Shown here: piece after piece, positions 1-8,327 of the stretch
Layout of the letters: each line of letters starts with the position of its first letter
How positions within the stretch are numbered: position 1 is the stretch's first letter
Origin: an uncultured Acetatifactor sp.
GTDB taxonomy: Bacteria > Bacillota > Clostridia > Lachnospirales > Lachnospiraceae
Length of the DNA stretch: 64,000 nt
NCBI GenBank assembly: GCA_910584375.1
Contig: CAJUAH010000021.1
Location: 6,312-70,311 of the forward strand
Reading direction: 5' to 3'
Position numbers and translations under genes: made by a program
The notes under the pieces: generated by a model
What the model was told of the DNA's origin: nothing
The model's database searches: none
Seen by the model: only the letters and a program-made list of their open reading frames with translations

Positions 1-1224
1 CTTGGAGGCCTCGCTGATACGGTTCATGGCCTCCACCATCTCTTTCATATCCGCGCTGCTTTCGTCCGCTACGTCCGCATACCTTCTGGACTGCTCATAA
101 GCCTCGCGGGCGGATCCGGACGCTTTCACCGCAGCGTCCGCGATAGTTGTGATCGTAGCCTGCAATTCCTCCACCGCGCCGGCCTGCTCCGTAGCTCCCT
201 CCGCCAGGCTCACACCCGTGTCAGCCAGATGCCCGGAACCCTCCATAACCTGTATGGAAGACTCCTCAATAAAACGCATCGTCTCGATCATACGGTATTT
301 CAACTGTCTGGATGCGTCATACAACTGCTGGAAATCCCCCACATACCTGGTTTTATCCTTCGACCGTACCGTGAAATCACAGTTTGCCATCTCGCCCAGA
401 ATATTCTCCATGTCAGAGATTATAAAATCCAGAGATTCCGCCATATCTTTGGCCGAGGCGATCATATCCGCCACCTCATCCTTCGTATCCGTGTCCGGGA
501 AGGGACTGAACAGGTCGCCCTTTGCAAAGCTTTCCAGCCTGTCCCCCAGCCGTATCATCGGAGCAGAAATGCCCACTGCGATATTTTTTCCCAGGCGAAT
601 GGAAAACAGAATAGCGACCGCGATCACCACCGCGATTACCGCCACCAGTGCCACACATACAAATGTCATGGTAGCGGAAATACTGTTTCCGCGATCCACC
701 TTCACATCCATTATATCAGTGAGCTTGTCGTTAATATCGTCATAGAGGGGCATCAGTTCCGTCATCGCCCTGGTCTGCGCCTCTTTGGACAACTCCGCAT
801 CCGAAGTCATGCCCAAATCCAATATCTCCCGTTCAAGCTCCCAATAGCCGGTGAGTTTGCCGGATATATCCCGGTAGATCTCCCTGTTTGCGCTGGATAC
901 CATGTACTTTTCCAGATCCGCGAAACTCTGGGTGAATTTATCCACATTTTCATCATGAACCGCTCGCATACTGCTGATCGCGTCCATATCGTCATAGCCG
1001 ATACATCCCCGCAGCGCCGATCTCGTCTCCGCAAAATAGGTCATCGTCTTTCCCACGTCCCCCTGGGCAAAACCGTAATCCTCCAACGAACCGGCATAGA
1101 TCCTCGCCACTACGATCAAAACGATCAACACCGCTACAGCCACCGCCGCAGGTATGCCCGTGGCAATGACAAACGCGCGTACCAGACGCTCTCTGATACG
1201 ATACTGATTCAATTTTTTTGACAT
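1..1224 (-). CDS. Methyl-accepting chemotaxis protein (3' end outside window)
   Basis: Transmembrane chemoreceptor that would bind a ligand outside the cell and control CheA kinase inside. Only the first 408 codons are present; the frame stays open to base 1. The start is ATG at 1224 behind a GGAGG site. Visible order: a short basic cytoplasmic tail, a membrane helix at about residues 13-35, an extracellular helical sensor of about 140 residues, a second membrane helix at about 175-200, a HAMP-like linker (ISAPMIRLGDRLESFAKGDL), and the start of the coiled-coil signalling domain with typical heptads (GATEQAGAVEELQATI). The CheA-contacting hairpin tip lies beyond the window. The ligand cannot be read from the sequence. 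Its neighbour pilT suggests a link to surface motility, but each gene has its own promoter. Confidence 0.93.
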   Translation of the reverse strand, partial: MSKKLNQYRIRERLVRAFVIATGIPAAVAVAVLIVLIVVARIYAGSLEDYGFAQGDVGKTMTYFAETRSALRGCIGYDDMDAISSMRAVHDENVDKFTQSFADLEKYMVSSANREIYRDISGKLTGYWELEREILDLGMTSDAELSKEAQTRAMTELMPLYDDINDKLTDIMDVKVDRGNSISATMTFVCVALVAVIAVVIAVAILFSIRLGKNIAVGISAPMIRLGDRLESFAKGDLFSPFPDTDTKDEVADMIASAKDMAESLDFIISDMENILGEMANCDFTVRSKDKTRYVGDFQQLYDASRQLKYRMIETMRFIEESSIQVMEGSGHLADTGVSLAEGATEQAGAVEELQATITTIADAAVKASGSAREAYEQSRRYADVADESSADMKEMVEAMNRISEASK

Positions 1225-1435
1225 CTTCTTTCCTCCTTGTACTTTGCGTTCCCAGCAGAATAAGGTGAGAGAATCCCTTCCACTCTGCCTGTTCCGTGGA
1301 GATGACAGCAATTGTTTCAGAACAAAAGTTGAAAACTGTCTCCATATCGCACATTTGTTCTGAGATAGCACAAGCAGGTAATACAAAATATACGATCAAT
1401 TGGCAATCTTCCGCCTCTTTTATCTGACAAAAAAC

Positions 1436-1464
1436 AGTGTATCACAAAACTGCGTTATTGTAAA
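1436..1464 (-). promoter_or_regulatory. Sigma-A type promoter of the chemoreceptor gene
   Basis: On the minus strand TTTACA (1459-1464) and TACACT (1436-1441) are separated by exactly 17 bp. Transcription would start near 1430, leaving a leader of about 205 nt before the ATG at 1224. I looked for a cyclic-di-GMP riboswitch, which often precedes such genes in Clostridia, and could not fit one. The rest of the gene-free stretch 1225-1531 shows nothing else. Confidence 0.6.
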
Positions 1465-1531
1465 TAAACACTGCCCGCGTTTTTGTACAATAACCCGCCT
1501 CTCTGTTTGCAAGCAAAACAGCCCGCTACAA

Positions 1532-2584
1532 TCATATCTTGTTCATCATGGCGTCCGGGTCCTGGGCAAACTGGATCGCCAGCTCCCTGTCGATCCTGCC
1601 GTCATAGTACAGCTGAGAGATGGCCTCGTCCATGGTGATCATGCCAAGCTTGCGGTTGGTCTGCATGACGGACGCCAGCTGGTGGGACTTGCCCTCTCGG
1701 ATCAGGTTCCGCACCGCATGGTTGGCGTGCATGACCTCAAAAGCCGCCACACGCCCCCTGCCGTCCGCCGTGGGAATGAGCTGCTGGGAGATGACCGCCT
1801 CCAGCACATTGGCAAGCTGTACACGGATCTGCTGCTGCTGGTGAGGCGGGAATACGTCGATTACACGGTCCACCGTGCTGGCAGCGCCTATGGTATGTAA
1901 GGTGGAAAGCACCAGATGGCCCGTCTCCGCCGCCGTGATGGCCACGCTGATGGTCTCAAAGTCACGCATCTCTCCCACCAGGATCACATCGGGATCCTCA
2001 CGCAGAGCCGCCCGCAGGGCATTGGCATAGGTCTCGGAGTCCAGTCCGATCTCTCTCTGGTTGACCATGGACATCTTGTGCTGGTGCAGATACTCTATGG
2101 GATCCTCCAGCGTGATCACATGGGCGTCCCTGTTGTTGTTGATCTTGTCGATGATTGCCGCAAGCGTGGTGGATTTACCGCTGCCGGTAGGGCCGGTCAC
2201 CAGAACCAGTCCCCTTTTTCGCTGATACAGATCCACCACGGACACAGGCACTCCCAGCTCCTCGGGAGAGGGCACTTTGGTGCCTACCAGACGAAAAGCC
2301 ATAGCCACGGAACCTCTCTGTTTATAGGCATTGACTCTGTAACGTCCCACATTGGGGATGGAAAAGGACATATCGTACTCGCCCCTCTCCTCAAAGCGGT
2401 CCCTCTGCACTTCTGTCATAATGGACACCAGTACATCCAGAGTGTCCGCAGGCAGCATTCTGGGATAGTTCATCGTGATCAGGTTGCCGTTTACACGCAT
2501 CTTGGGCGGTATACCCACCGTCAGATGTACATCCGACGCCCCCGCCTCCTTGGCCGCTGATAAGATCTCCTCAATTGTAGGCAT
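1532..2584 (-). CDS. pilT: PilT-type type IV pilus retraction ATPase
   Basis: Hexameric cytoplasmic ATPase that depolymerises type IV pili and so drives twitching motility. The 350-residue length is normal for PilT. An N-terminal PAS-like domain (about 1-100) carries the family start ILSAAKEAGASDVHLTVG. The ATPase core has Walker A GPTGSGKST (131-139), the acidic Asp box around 160 (ITLEDPIEY), Walker B DPDVILVGEMRD (197-208) and the His box GHLVLSTLHT (222-231). ATG start at 2584 is preceded by AGAGGAAAG. No other pilus genes (pilB, pilC, pilin) are in the window, so this is a separate locus, as is common for pilT. The C-terminal AIRNLIREGK signature appears here as AVRNLIREGK. Confidence 0.95.
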   Translation of the reverse strand: MPTIEEILSAAKEAGASDVHLTVGIPPKMRVNGNLITMNYPRMLPADTLDVLVSIMTEVQRDRFEERGEYDMSFSIPNVGRYRVNAYKQRGSVAMAFRLVGTKVPSPEELGVPVSVVDLYQRKRGLVLVTGPTGSGKSTTLAAIIDKINNNRDAHVITLEDPIEYLHQHKMSMVNQREIGLDSETYANALRAALREDPDVILVGEMRDFETISVAITAAETGHLVLSTLHTIGAASTVDRVIDVFPPHQQQQIRVQLANVLEAVISQQLIPTADGRGRVAAFEVMHANHAVRNLIREGKSHQLASVMQTNRKLGMITMDEAISQLYYDGRIDRELAIQFAQDPDAMMNKI

Positions 2585-2662
2585 ATTCTTTCCTCTTTTC
2601 CTGATTATAGTTCCGCATATGATCGGACAATGCCGTAATCGTTTAATTGTCTGAATATATTT

Positions 2663-2691
2663 ATTTTACACGAAAAAAGATATAATGGCAA
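2663..2691 (-). promoter_or_regulatory. Sigma-A type promoter of pilT
   Basis: Minus strand TTGCCA (2686-2691) and TAAAAT (2663-2668) with a 17-bp spacer, about 80 bp upstream of the pilT start. The -35 box almost touches the stop codon of the upstream membrane protein gene, so pilT can be transcribed independently. Confidence 0.65.
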
Positions 2692-2695
2692 GAAC

Positions 2696-4351
2696 CTATT
2701 TTTTTCTAAAACCGTCTTCCAGCCCTTCTCCTCTCAGCTCCAGATCCGGCTGGGTGGGGGCCGCAGGGAACAGATCATATCCCGTCCTGTCTCCGGAGAC
2801 CGGCTTATAAAAAGTGTACCCCTCTATCTCATAGCTCTCCAGCTCATAGGTCCCATAATCTGCCTGCCATATATAATAGTCCTGGAGCCAGCAGCCGCGA
2901 ATATATCCCCCCAGCGCAAAGACTTTGTAGACGCCGTATAAAAGCAGGGAGAAATACGCCAACTGTTGCAGCCGTTTCCGGTTTAAGCACAGGAGCAGCC
3001 ATCCCACAGTCAAAAAGTCTGTCAACAGCACATAGGCGTAGCCGTAACGCATCAGCGGCGCGCTGAACTGCCAGAAGAGATAACAGCAGATCAGCGTTCC
3101 CAGCACCAACAGGACGTCCAGGTCTTTCCAGCGTCTTTTGACAAACACATAACATATGTTCACCAGGAGCAGAGGAATGCACAGGGCGCTGCCCAGAATC
3201 AGTATTTTCTCCATGGCGGACAACGTGGTGGCAAACCAGTTCGGGATCCACTGGGTCGCGGGGGTGTCCAGCAGCGCTACATTGTATAGCGCCCGGCCCC
3301 ATGCGGATATCTGCGCCGCATCCACTTCGATGGCCGCAGCGTCCATCTTCCAGTCCAGATCAAACAGATCCAGCTGCGGAAGAGGATAGACCAGCCAGCC
3401 CGAGATCACCACGGTCCGCGCAAACCAGGGAACCGCCACCGCCAGACCCATCGCCAGATACAGACAGATCTCTTTTCCCCGCTTTTCCCGTATCAGACGG
3501 CTGGCCGGTTTTATCAGCAATAGCAGGATCAGCCCCGCCGTCAGTTTCAGCGTCAGCGCGTATACGCCCGCCACGCACAGCAGAGAATAGGGGGCAATAT
3601 CTTTTTCCTCCTCCGCCAGCAGATCCAGCCATTTGATCACGATGAAAAATACCACGCACATAACGGAATAGTCCGACGCCGGGGAGATCACTTCGTTGGT
3701 GATCGTGGTCAGGTAATAGATCGCTCCCACTCTGGCGAAATCACTTAAGGTAAAGCACTTTTCCTTCCAGCTCCGGGTGATATCCAGCGCCGTCAGGGTG
3801 AGCAGCAGCGCAAAATAACCGTTACAGGCATGCAGGGACTCCCCCGTCAAAAACTTCATGCTGTACAGGGCGCTCAGAGCAAAAAAGGAGCTGTTGTAGG
3901 CAAAGCGCTCATGAAGATTGCCCAGCCCCGGCACCACCCCGTACTCCTCGATCCAGCGGATGCTCTGCCCATGGTACAGGTCCGAATCGTAGTGGATATA
4001 GCCCCTGGAGGTAAAAAACGCCCACAGGAGGATCAGTGCCAGCAGCAATATCTTTTTGGATATGCCATAAGCTTTCCACCCCCGGGCAATATATTCCGCC
4101 ATTTCCCTGCGGCACAAAAACGCCGCCACGGCACATACCGCCGTAAGCAGCAGATTGGCCGTCAGCCCCACGCCGCCCGCGAAACTGAAGATCTGCGCGT
4201 AGACCGTCGCGATGATCACCCCCGCCATAAGCAGGCTGTCCATTCTCTTTATCCTGTACCGAAACAGTTTCCCGCACAAAACCGCGAATCCGCCGCCCAG
4301 GCAGAAAGTCGTGACAAATATATAGATCCAGTTTAACAATACCGCCAGCAT
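2696..4351 (-). CDS. Polytopic membrane protein, LIC_10190-like
   Basis: A 551-residue integral membrane protein with about 11-13 hydrophobic helices spread over residues 1-480 and a hydrophilic C-terminal tail. Its conserved outward block (residues about 115-160, IHYDSDLYHGQSIRWIEEYG) resembles the LIC_10190 family of large membrane proteins, whose layout suggests GT-C type glycosyltransferases; no function is established. Start ATG at 4351 follows GGAGG by 10 bases. The stop of the upstream gene (4370) is only 18 bp away, so the two are co-transcribed. An alternative reading is an O-antigen ligase-like or dolichyl-phosphate-sugar-dependent transferase. The family match is from memory. Confidence 0.6.
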   Translation of the reverse strand: MLAVLLNWIYIFVTTFCLGGGFAVLCGKLFRYRIKRMDSLLMAGVIIATVYAQIFSFAGGVGLTANLLLTAVCAVAAFLCRREMAEYIARGWKAYGISKKILLLALILLWAFFTSRGYIHYDSDLYHGQSIRWIEEYGVVPGLGNLHERFAYNSSFFALSALYSMKFLTGESLHACNGYFALLLTLTALDITRSWKEKCFTLSDFARVGAIYYLTTITNEVISPASDYSVMCVVFFIVIKWLDLLAEEEKDIAPYSLLCVAGVYALTLKLTAGLILLLLIKPASRLIREKRGKEICLYLAMGLAVAVPWFARTVVISGWLVYPLPQLDLFDLDWKMDAAAIEVDAAQISAWGRALYNVALLDTPATQWIPNWFATTLSAMEKILILGSALCIPLLLVNICYVFVKRRWKDLDVLLVLGTLICCYLFWQFSAPLMRYGYAYVLLTDFLTVGWLLLCLNRKRLQQLAYFSLLLYGVYKVFALGGYIRGCWLQDYYIWQADYGTYELESYEIEGYTFYKPVSGDRTGYDLFPAAPTQPDLELRGEGLEDGFRKK

Positions 4352-4369
4352 TCCCGTGTCGCCTCCACT

Positions 4370-5407
4370 TCAGTTTCCCATATTTTCCTGCACTATCCGC
4401 GCCGCCGCGTCCATGCATTCGCCGCACTTTCGCAGGACTGCCGCGATCTTTGCCCTGCTCTCCCCATCCTGCAATATCTCCAGCGTGACATTGAACCCGC
4501 CGCCCAGGCTTTCCAGATCATTTCCGCCGTCGTCATTCCACATCCGGCCTATCCGGCGGTACTGCTCCTCCACCTGATCCAGCCAGGCAAAATCGGGATT
4601 CAGCTTTCTCGCCCGGTCAAAAAAACCGTGGCAGCAACTGCCGTTGGTGGCCAGAACGCACACATAGTTGGTATAATGTCCCCATGTGTCAAACTCCCCG
4701 GCCTCCATCCCGTCAAACTTGCCCCTTTCTATATCCGCCGCCCAGGCCCGAAAAGCCTCCGCGCCGAGGCAGTATCTGTCTGTCCTCTTACTAAAATGCC
4801 GGGGCAGATCAGCGATGGCCCTGCGGTAGTTCTCCGCCAGAGAAGGTCTCTGCCCCTTTTCTCCCACAAATATCCAGCCGCCCTCTCCCCCGGGGTTTTC
4901 CGTCCCGCACCGGGCTTTGCGAACCGCCTCCTTAAACGTTACGCGCCGGGGCTGGCCGCTGTTGCCCGAGATATAGCGCAGCGCCTCGCCGCCCTCCTCG
5001 TAGCCCACATAGACGCCTGTGATCTGTCCCCAGGCTATGACCGGGATCCCCCGGTCGAAAGACGCTTTCAGCATACACAGATACCGCTCCGTATCCTGTT
5101 CAAGCTCCCGCCGGGAGACAAACGCCGCCGCGTATCCGCACCTTGCAAAGATCTCCGCGACAAAGCCCTGCGGGTCTTCCTCCATCCGGTAACAGGACAG
5201 GGCGTCCCCCGAATACTTTGTATAGGTATAGTGCTGCGTAAACAGATCACCGGTTATGCCCGCAAAAAACCAATAGTCATAATCCTCTTCCCCCAGGCAC
5301 TCCATCACATATTTCGCGCAGCCGTTAAACCAGTAATTCTCGCCGTATTCATCCGTGACGAGACGGTGTATGACAGGTATTGTGTTTTCGCTCCGTCCAG
5401 CATCCAT
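4370..5407 (-). CDS. Hypothetical protein with papain-like/BtrH-type N-terminal region
   Basis: A 345-residue soluble protein with no signal peptide or membrane helix. The first third (FNGCAKYVMECLGEEDYDYW, residues about 27-46) has the layout of BtrH-type and C39-like cysteine-peptidase folds: a Cys at the start of a helix, followed later by GIPVIAWGQ and a GYEEGGEALRYISGNSG segment. The second half looks alpha-helical. If the resemblance is real the protein could be an acyltransferase or peptidase, but a complete Cys-His pair cannot be assigned by eye. ATG at 5407 follows AGAAGGAGA. It sits between a small protein gene and a membrane protein gene in one operon. Confidence 0.5.
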   Translation of the reverse strand: MDAGRSENTIPVIHRLVTDEYGENYWFNGCAKYVMECLGEEDYDYWFFAGITGDLFTQHYTYTKYSGDALSCYRMEEDPQGFVAEIFARCGYAAAFVSRRELEQDTERYLCMLKASFDRGIPVIAWGQITGVYVGYEEGGEALRYISGNSGQPRRVTFKEAVRKARCGTENPGGEGGWIFVGEKGQRPSLAENYRRAIADLPRHFSKRTDRYCLGAEAFRAWAADIERGKFDGMEAGEFDTWGHYTNYVCVLATNGSCCHGFFDRARKLNPDFAWLDQVEEQYRRIGRMWNDDGGNDLESLGGGFNVTLEILQDGESRAKIAAVLRKCGECMDAAARIVQENMGN

Positions 5408-5463
5408 CGTAAAGTCTCCTTCTATCGCGGCAGTTTTCCGCCCATTCAGGTTTCTGCCCGCGC

Positions 5464-5709
5464 CTATATGCCCAGCCAGTTCTTGATCGGGTTCACCTGC
5501 CGGGCCTGTTCCAGAATCTCCCCGCTGCTCTCCCGCAGATAACGCTCCAGCTTGGCCACTTCCTCGTCCGAGAACCCTGTCGCGCGATCGATCACCCCAT
5601 CCGGCACGATCCCCTCCGCCACGTCTCTTCCGCGGATAAAGGATACCCTGGCAAACCTTTTCCCTTCCCTGTTTATAATGCCTGATACCAACATATTGAC
5701 AGCATCCAT
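5464..5709 (-). CDS. Small conserved-looking protein, 81 aa
   Basis: Unrecognised small protein of 81 residues, mostly charged, with no signal peptide. It begins MDAVNMLVSGIINREGKRFA. ATG at 5709 is chosen because GGGGGAG lies seven bases upstream. A longer frame from a TTG at 5748 is excluded because that TTG overlaps the -10 box. It is the first gene of a unit that continues, after a 56-bp gap, with the papain-like protein gene and the membrane protein gene. Confidence 0.6.
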   Translation of the reverse strand: MDAVNMLVSGIINREGKRFARVSFIRGRDVAEGIVPDGVIDRATGFSDEEVAKLERYLRESSGEILEQARQVNPIKNWLGI

Positions 5710-5739
5710 AGATTTCTCCCCCGGACTGTATTTTCCTAG

Positions 5740-5768
5740 ATTATACAATCTCCGGACAACAAAAGCAA
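5740..5768 (-). promoter_or_regulatory. Sigma-A type promoter of the 5.7-2.7 kb operon
   Basis: Minus strand TTGCTT (5763-5768) and a perfect TATAAT (5740-5745) with a 17-bp spacer. It fixes the start of the small gene at 5709. Confidence 0.7.
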
Positions 5769-5974
5769 GCTTAACAGGTTCAACCGCAGGTTTATCCTCC
5801 CCAAAATCCCTTCGCTTGCGGGTATCTGCGATTTACAGTATGATAAAAATGTAAACCCTGCATGCATGGAATAATACCTGTAGTATCCGCCGTTTCCGCC
5901 CCAGACAAACAAGTTCGGTTTGCTATACCGTTGACGGCGGCGACAAAATATATCATAAAAATGGAGGTAAGCAT

Positions 5975-6961
5975 ATGGAGATAAACATGAAGAGCCGGAT
6001 AGGACAAAATATACGCGCCCTGCGAGCCAGGCGTCTGGTGAGCCAGGAAGACCTGGCGGACGCAATAGGCGTTACGGCGCAGGCCGTGAGCAAATGGGAG
6101 ACAGGGGTCGCAAATCCCGACCTGATGCTGCTGCCAAAGCTGGCGGAATATTTCGACGTGACGATTGACAGTCTGTTTTATATCGGCGAAAACGATAATA
6201 TGCTGCCGGAGGATTCCGCCGATGTGCTGAGGCAGCATGCGGACTGGTGGGCGGGCATCTCGGAGACGGATCTGACCACCGTTGCGCTCCCCCGCTACGG
6301 ATTCTTTACACCCACGGAGGATACTCTCTGCCTGCTGGGAGACATGAGAGGGAAAAATGTGCTGGAGATTGCCTGCGGCAGCGGGGATTCTCTTGTCTGG
6401 ATGGGAAAAAAAGGAGCCCGGGAGCTGTGGGGGCTGGATATCTCCTCCGCCCAGATCAAACGGACCGACGCGCTGCTGAAGAAAAACGGAATGAAAGCAA
6501 ATCTGTCCGTATCGCCGATGGAACTGAATCCGGGGCTTCCGCACGGACATTTTGACCTGGTATTCTCCATTTATGGTCTGGGCTGGTCCATGGATCTGGA
6601 AAAGACTGTGCGCCATATAGCGCAATACCTGCGGCCCGGAGGAAAACTGGTATTTTCCTGGGATAACCCGCTGATGCAATGCGTTGTTTCCGAGAATGGA
6701 AAGCACAGTTTTTACCGCTCCTATTTGGAGGAGGAGAGAATCCCGATCTCCAAGCACGGCGAGATATTTCACCTGGGCAACCGGAAACTGTCCACCTACT
6801 TAAATTGCCTGGCCAGGCACGGATTTCTCATCGAACAGGTGGTGGAGGAATCGGAATATGGGGAGAAAGAGGCCGCCGTTTTTGAGGAGGGAAGGTTCTA
6901 CTCCGCCGGGCGGGCCCGGTTCTTCAATCCCGCGTTTATTGTGAAAGCGCGCAAATTATAG
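5975..6961 (+). CDS. XRE-type HTH fused to SAM-dependent methyltransferase
   Basis: A 328-residue fusion. Residues about 10-65 form a Cro/C1-type helix-turn-helix (IRALRARRLVSQEDLADAIG then AQAVSKWETG). Residues about 115-230 form a class I methyltransferase with motif I VLEIACGSGDSL (129-140) and a later FDLVFSIYGLGW. The protein could therefore bind DNA and methylate a small molecule or protein; no DNA-methylase motif (DPPY or NPPF) is present, so base methylation is unlikely. ATG at 5975 follows GGAGG. It is transcribed alone, divergently from the 5.7 kb operon and convergently with the redox operon. HTH-methyltransferase fusions are known in Clostridia and mostly have no assigned function. 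Confidence 0.85.
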   Translation: MEINMKSRIGQNIRALRARRLVSQEDLADAIGVTAQAVSKWETGVANPDLMLLPKLAEYFDVTIDSLFYIGENDNMLPEDSADVLRQHADWWAGISETDLTTVALPRYGFFTPTEDTLCLLGDMRGKNVLEIACGSGDSLVWMGKKGARELWGLDISSAQIKRTDALLKKNGMKANLSVSPMELNPGLPHGHFDLVFSIYGLGWSMDLEKTVRHIAQYLRPGGKLVFSWDNPLMQCVVSENGKHSFYRSYLEEERIPISKHGEIFHLGNRKLSTYLNCLARHGFLIEQVVEESEYGEKEAAVFEEGRFYSAGRARFFNPAFIVKARKL

Positions 6962-6971
6962 AGGCTGTCAG

Positions 6972-7658
6972 TCATCGCTCCGCCAATTCCAGACTGCCCA
7001 CCCATTCTTCCACCATATCTCTGGAAGTCTCAGTTCCAAAGCGTCTGCCCTCCAGCCACTGCGTCGAATCCGCGCAAAGCTCATGGAGATCGTTGGCGCT
7101 GGAACCGATCCCGCTGCTGTGGGAAGTACAGAACGGAATAATAATTTTTTCCGAAAAATCATAGCTCTCCAAAAATGTACTGATAATCCTGGGAGCCTGC
7201 CCGTGCCAAATGGGATAGCCGATCAAAACCGTGCTGTAGGAGTCCATATCTTCCACACTTTCGGATATTGCAGGACGGGCATCGGGATCGTCCTGCTCCT
7301 GATCGGCGCGGCCGCCCGTATAGTATGCCAGATCCGTTTCTGTATAGGGATCCTGTGGGTGGATCTCATAGATATCCGCTTCCAGGATCTCAGCAGCATA
7401 TTCCGCTGTCTTTTTTGTAGTCCCGGTGCAGGAAAAATATACCACCAGAGTTTTTGTACCCCTATCTGTCTCCTGTTCCTCTGTGGAAACATTGGCAGAC
7501 CTTTCCGGAAGAGGGATCGATTGCTCCACGGTATGCTCCGAAACGCCTGTTACAGGATCAGGCGTTTCCTCCTGCTTGTCTGATCCGGCTGGTTCACCGC
7601 AGGCTACCAGAGTAAGTACTGTTACAATAGGGAGCAAAAAACTGATCATTCTTTTCAT
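6972..7658 (-). CDS. Flavodoxin-domain lipoprotein
   Basis: A 228-residue exported lipoprotein. A signal peptide ends in the lipobox LVAC (Cys at about 20), followed by a 45-residue acidic linker. A flavodoxin fold begins at about residue 68 with the FMN phosphate loop VVYFSCTGTTKKTA and continues with IGYPIWHGQAPRI and PFCTSHSSGIGSS, the isoalloxazine-contacting loops. It would bind FMN at the outer face of the membrane and carry electrons. The start overlaps the stop of the upstream flavoprotein gene (7655) in an ATGA junction, so the two are translationally coupled. It is the last gene of the LysR-flanked redox operon. Confidence 0.88.
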   Translation of the reverse strand: MKRMISFLLPIVTVLTLVACGEPAGSDKQEETPDPVTGVSEHTVEQSIPLPERSANVSTEEQETDRGTKTLVVYFSCTGTTKKTAEYAAEILEADIYEIHPQDPYTETDLAYYTGGRADQEQDDPDARPAISESVEDMDSYSTVLIGYPIWHGQAPRIISTFLESYDFSEKIIIPFCTSHSSGIGSSANDLHELCADSTQWLEGRRFGTETSRDMVEEWVGSLELAER

Positions 7659-8245
7659 GGTCTTTTCCGCCTTTCTTCCAGAGTTCTTAAAAGATACGCC
7701 ATATTGCGCCCCAGATTTCTCACGGTTTCAAGACCTTCTCTATCTTCCGAAACCTCTCCCGGCATCTGTCCGTATGCCATGGACCAATAAGATGAACCGA
7801 CGATAAACATATCCTGCAGCATAAAAAAATGGTTCATGGCGTCCAGTGTGTTTAACGCTCCACCGCGCCGCGCCGCCGTAACCGCAGCACCCACTTTATG
7901 CCGGAGCAGATGTTCGTTTCGGTTCATATCCGCCACGACCGACGCCCTCTCCAGAAATGCCTGCATATTGGCGGAAATATTAGCTGTATATACCGGGGAA
8001 CCCAGGAGGATTCCATCCGTCTGCACCATCTTTTCATAGATTTCCTGAAACTGATCCTTTTTATGGACACAGTTCTTTTTTCCTCCACAGGCCCAGCAAG
8101 CCCTGCATGGCTCTATGATCCCGCCGGAAAGCTGTATCATCTCAGTCTCTATTCCCTCTTGATTTAATTCCTCCAAAACAGTGCTTATAAGAAATGCTGT
8201 ATTCCCATCCCTTCTCGCACTGCCGTTGATTGCAAGAACCTTCAT
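7655..8245 (-). CDS. NADPH-dependent FMN reductase / flavodoxin-family protein
   Basis: A 196-residue cytoplasmic flavoprotein of the NADPH-dependent FMN reductase fold. It starts MKVLAINGSARRDGNTAFLI, with the GSxRxxGNT phosphate loop that grips FMN. CRACWACGGKKNC (about residues 48-60) supplies clustered cysteines like those of iron-sulfur flavoproteins, and GSPVYTANISANMQAFLERA is the family second loop. ATG at 8245 follows GGGAG by seven bases; a longer frame to 8290 has no ribosome site. It probably passes electrons to the lipoprotein flavodoxin encoded immediately downstream or to a quinone-like substrate. Confidence 0.88.
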   Translation of the reverse strand: MKVLAINGSARRDGNTAFLISTVLEELNQEGIETEMIQLSGGIIEPCRACWACGGKKNCVHKKDQFQEIYEKMVQTDGILLGSPVYTANISANMQAFLERASVVADMNRNEHLLRHKVGAAVTAARRGGALNTLDAMNHFFMLQDMFIVGSSYWSMAYGQMPGEVSEDREGLETVRNLGRNMAYLLRTLEERRKRP

Positions 8246-8327
8246 ACTCCTTCTCCCTTCATACCAATCATGCTTTTCGTTCCGACCCAACCCGTTGGTT
8301 ACTCAGTACTCAGCCCAAACCGGTATT

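Noticed and set aside
229..1221. Long plus-strand open frame of 330 codons
   Set aside because: It is antisense to the chemoreceptor coding sequence, has no ribosome site and reads as low-complexity His/Arg-rich protein.
1225..1435. Cyclic-di-GMP (GEMM) riboswitch
   Set aside because: Only a short ACGCAAAG-like stretch next to the ribosome site matches; the conserved helices and tetraloop receptor cannot be drawn.
5464..5748. Longer 94-residue version of the small protein starting at TTG 5748
   Set aside because: The TTG overlaps the -10 promoter box, while ATG 5709 has a strong ribosome site.
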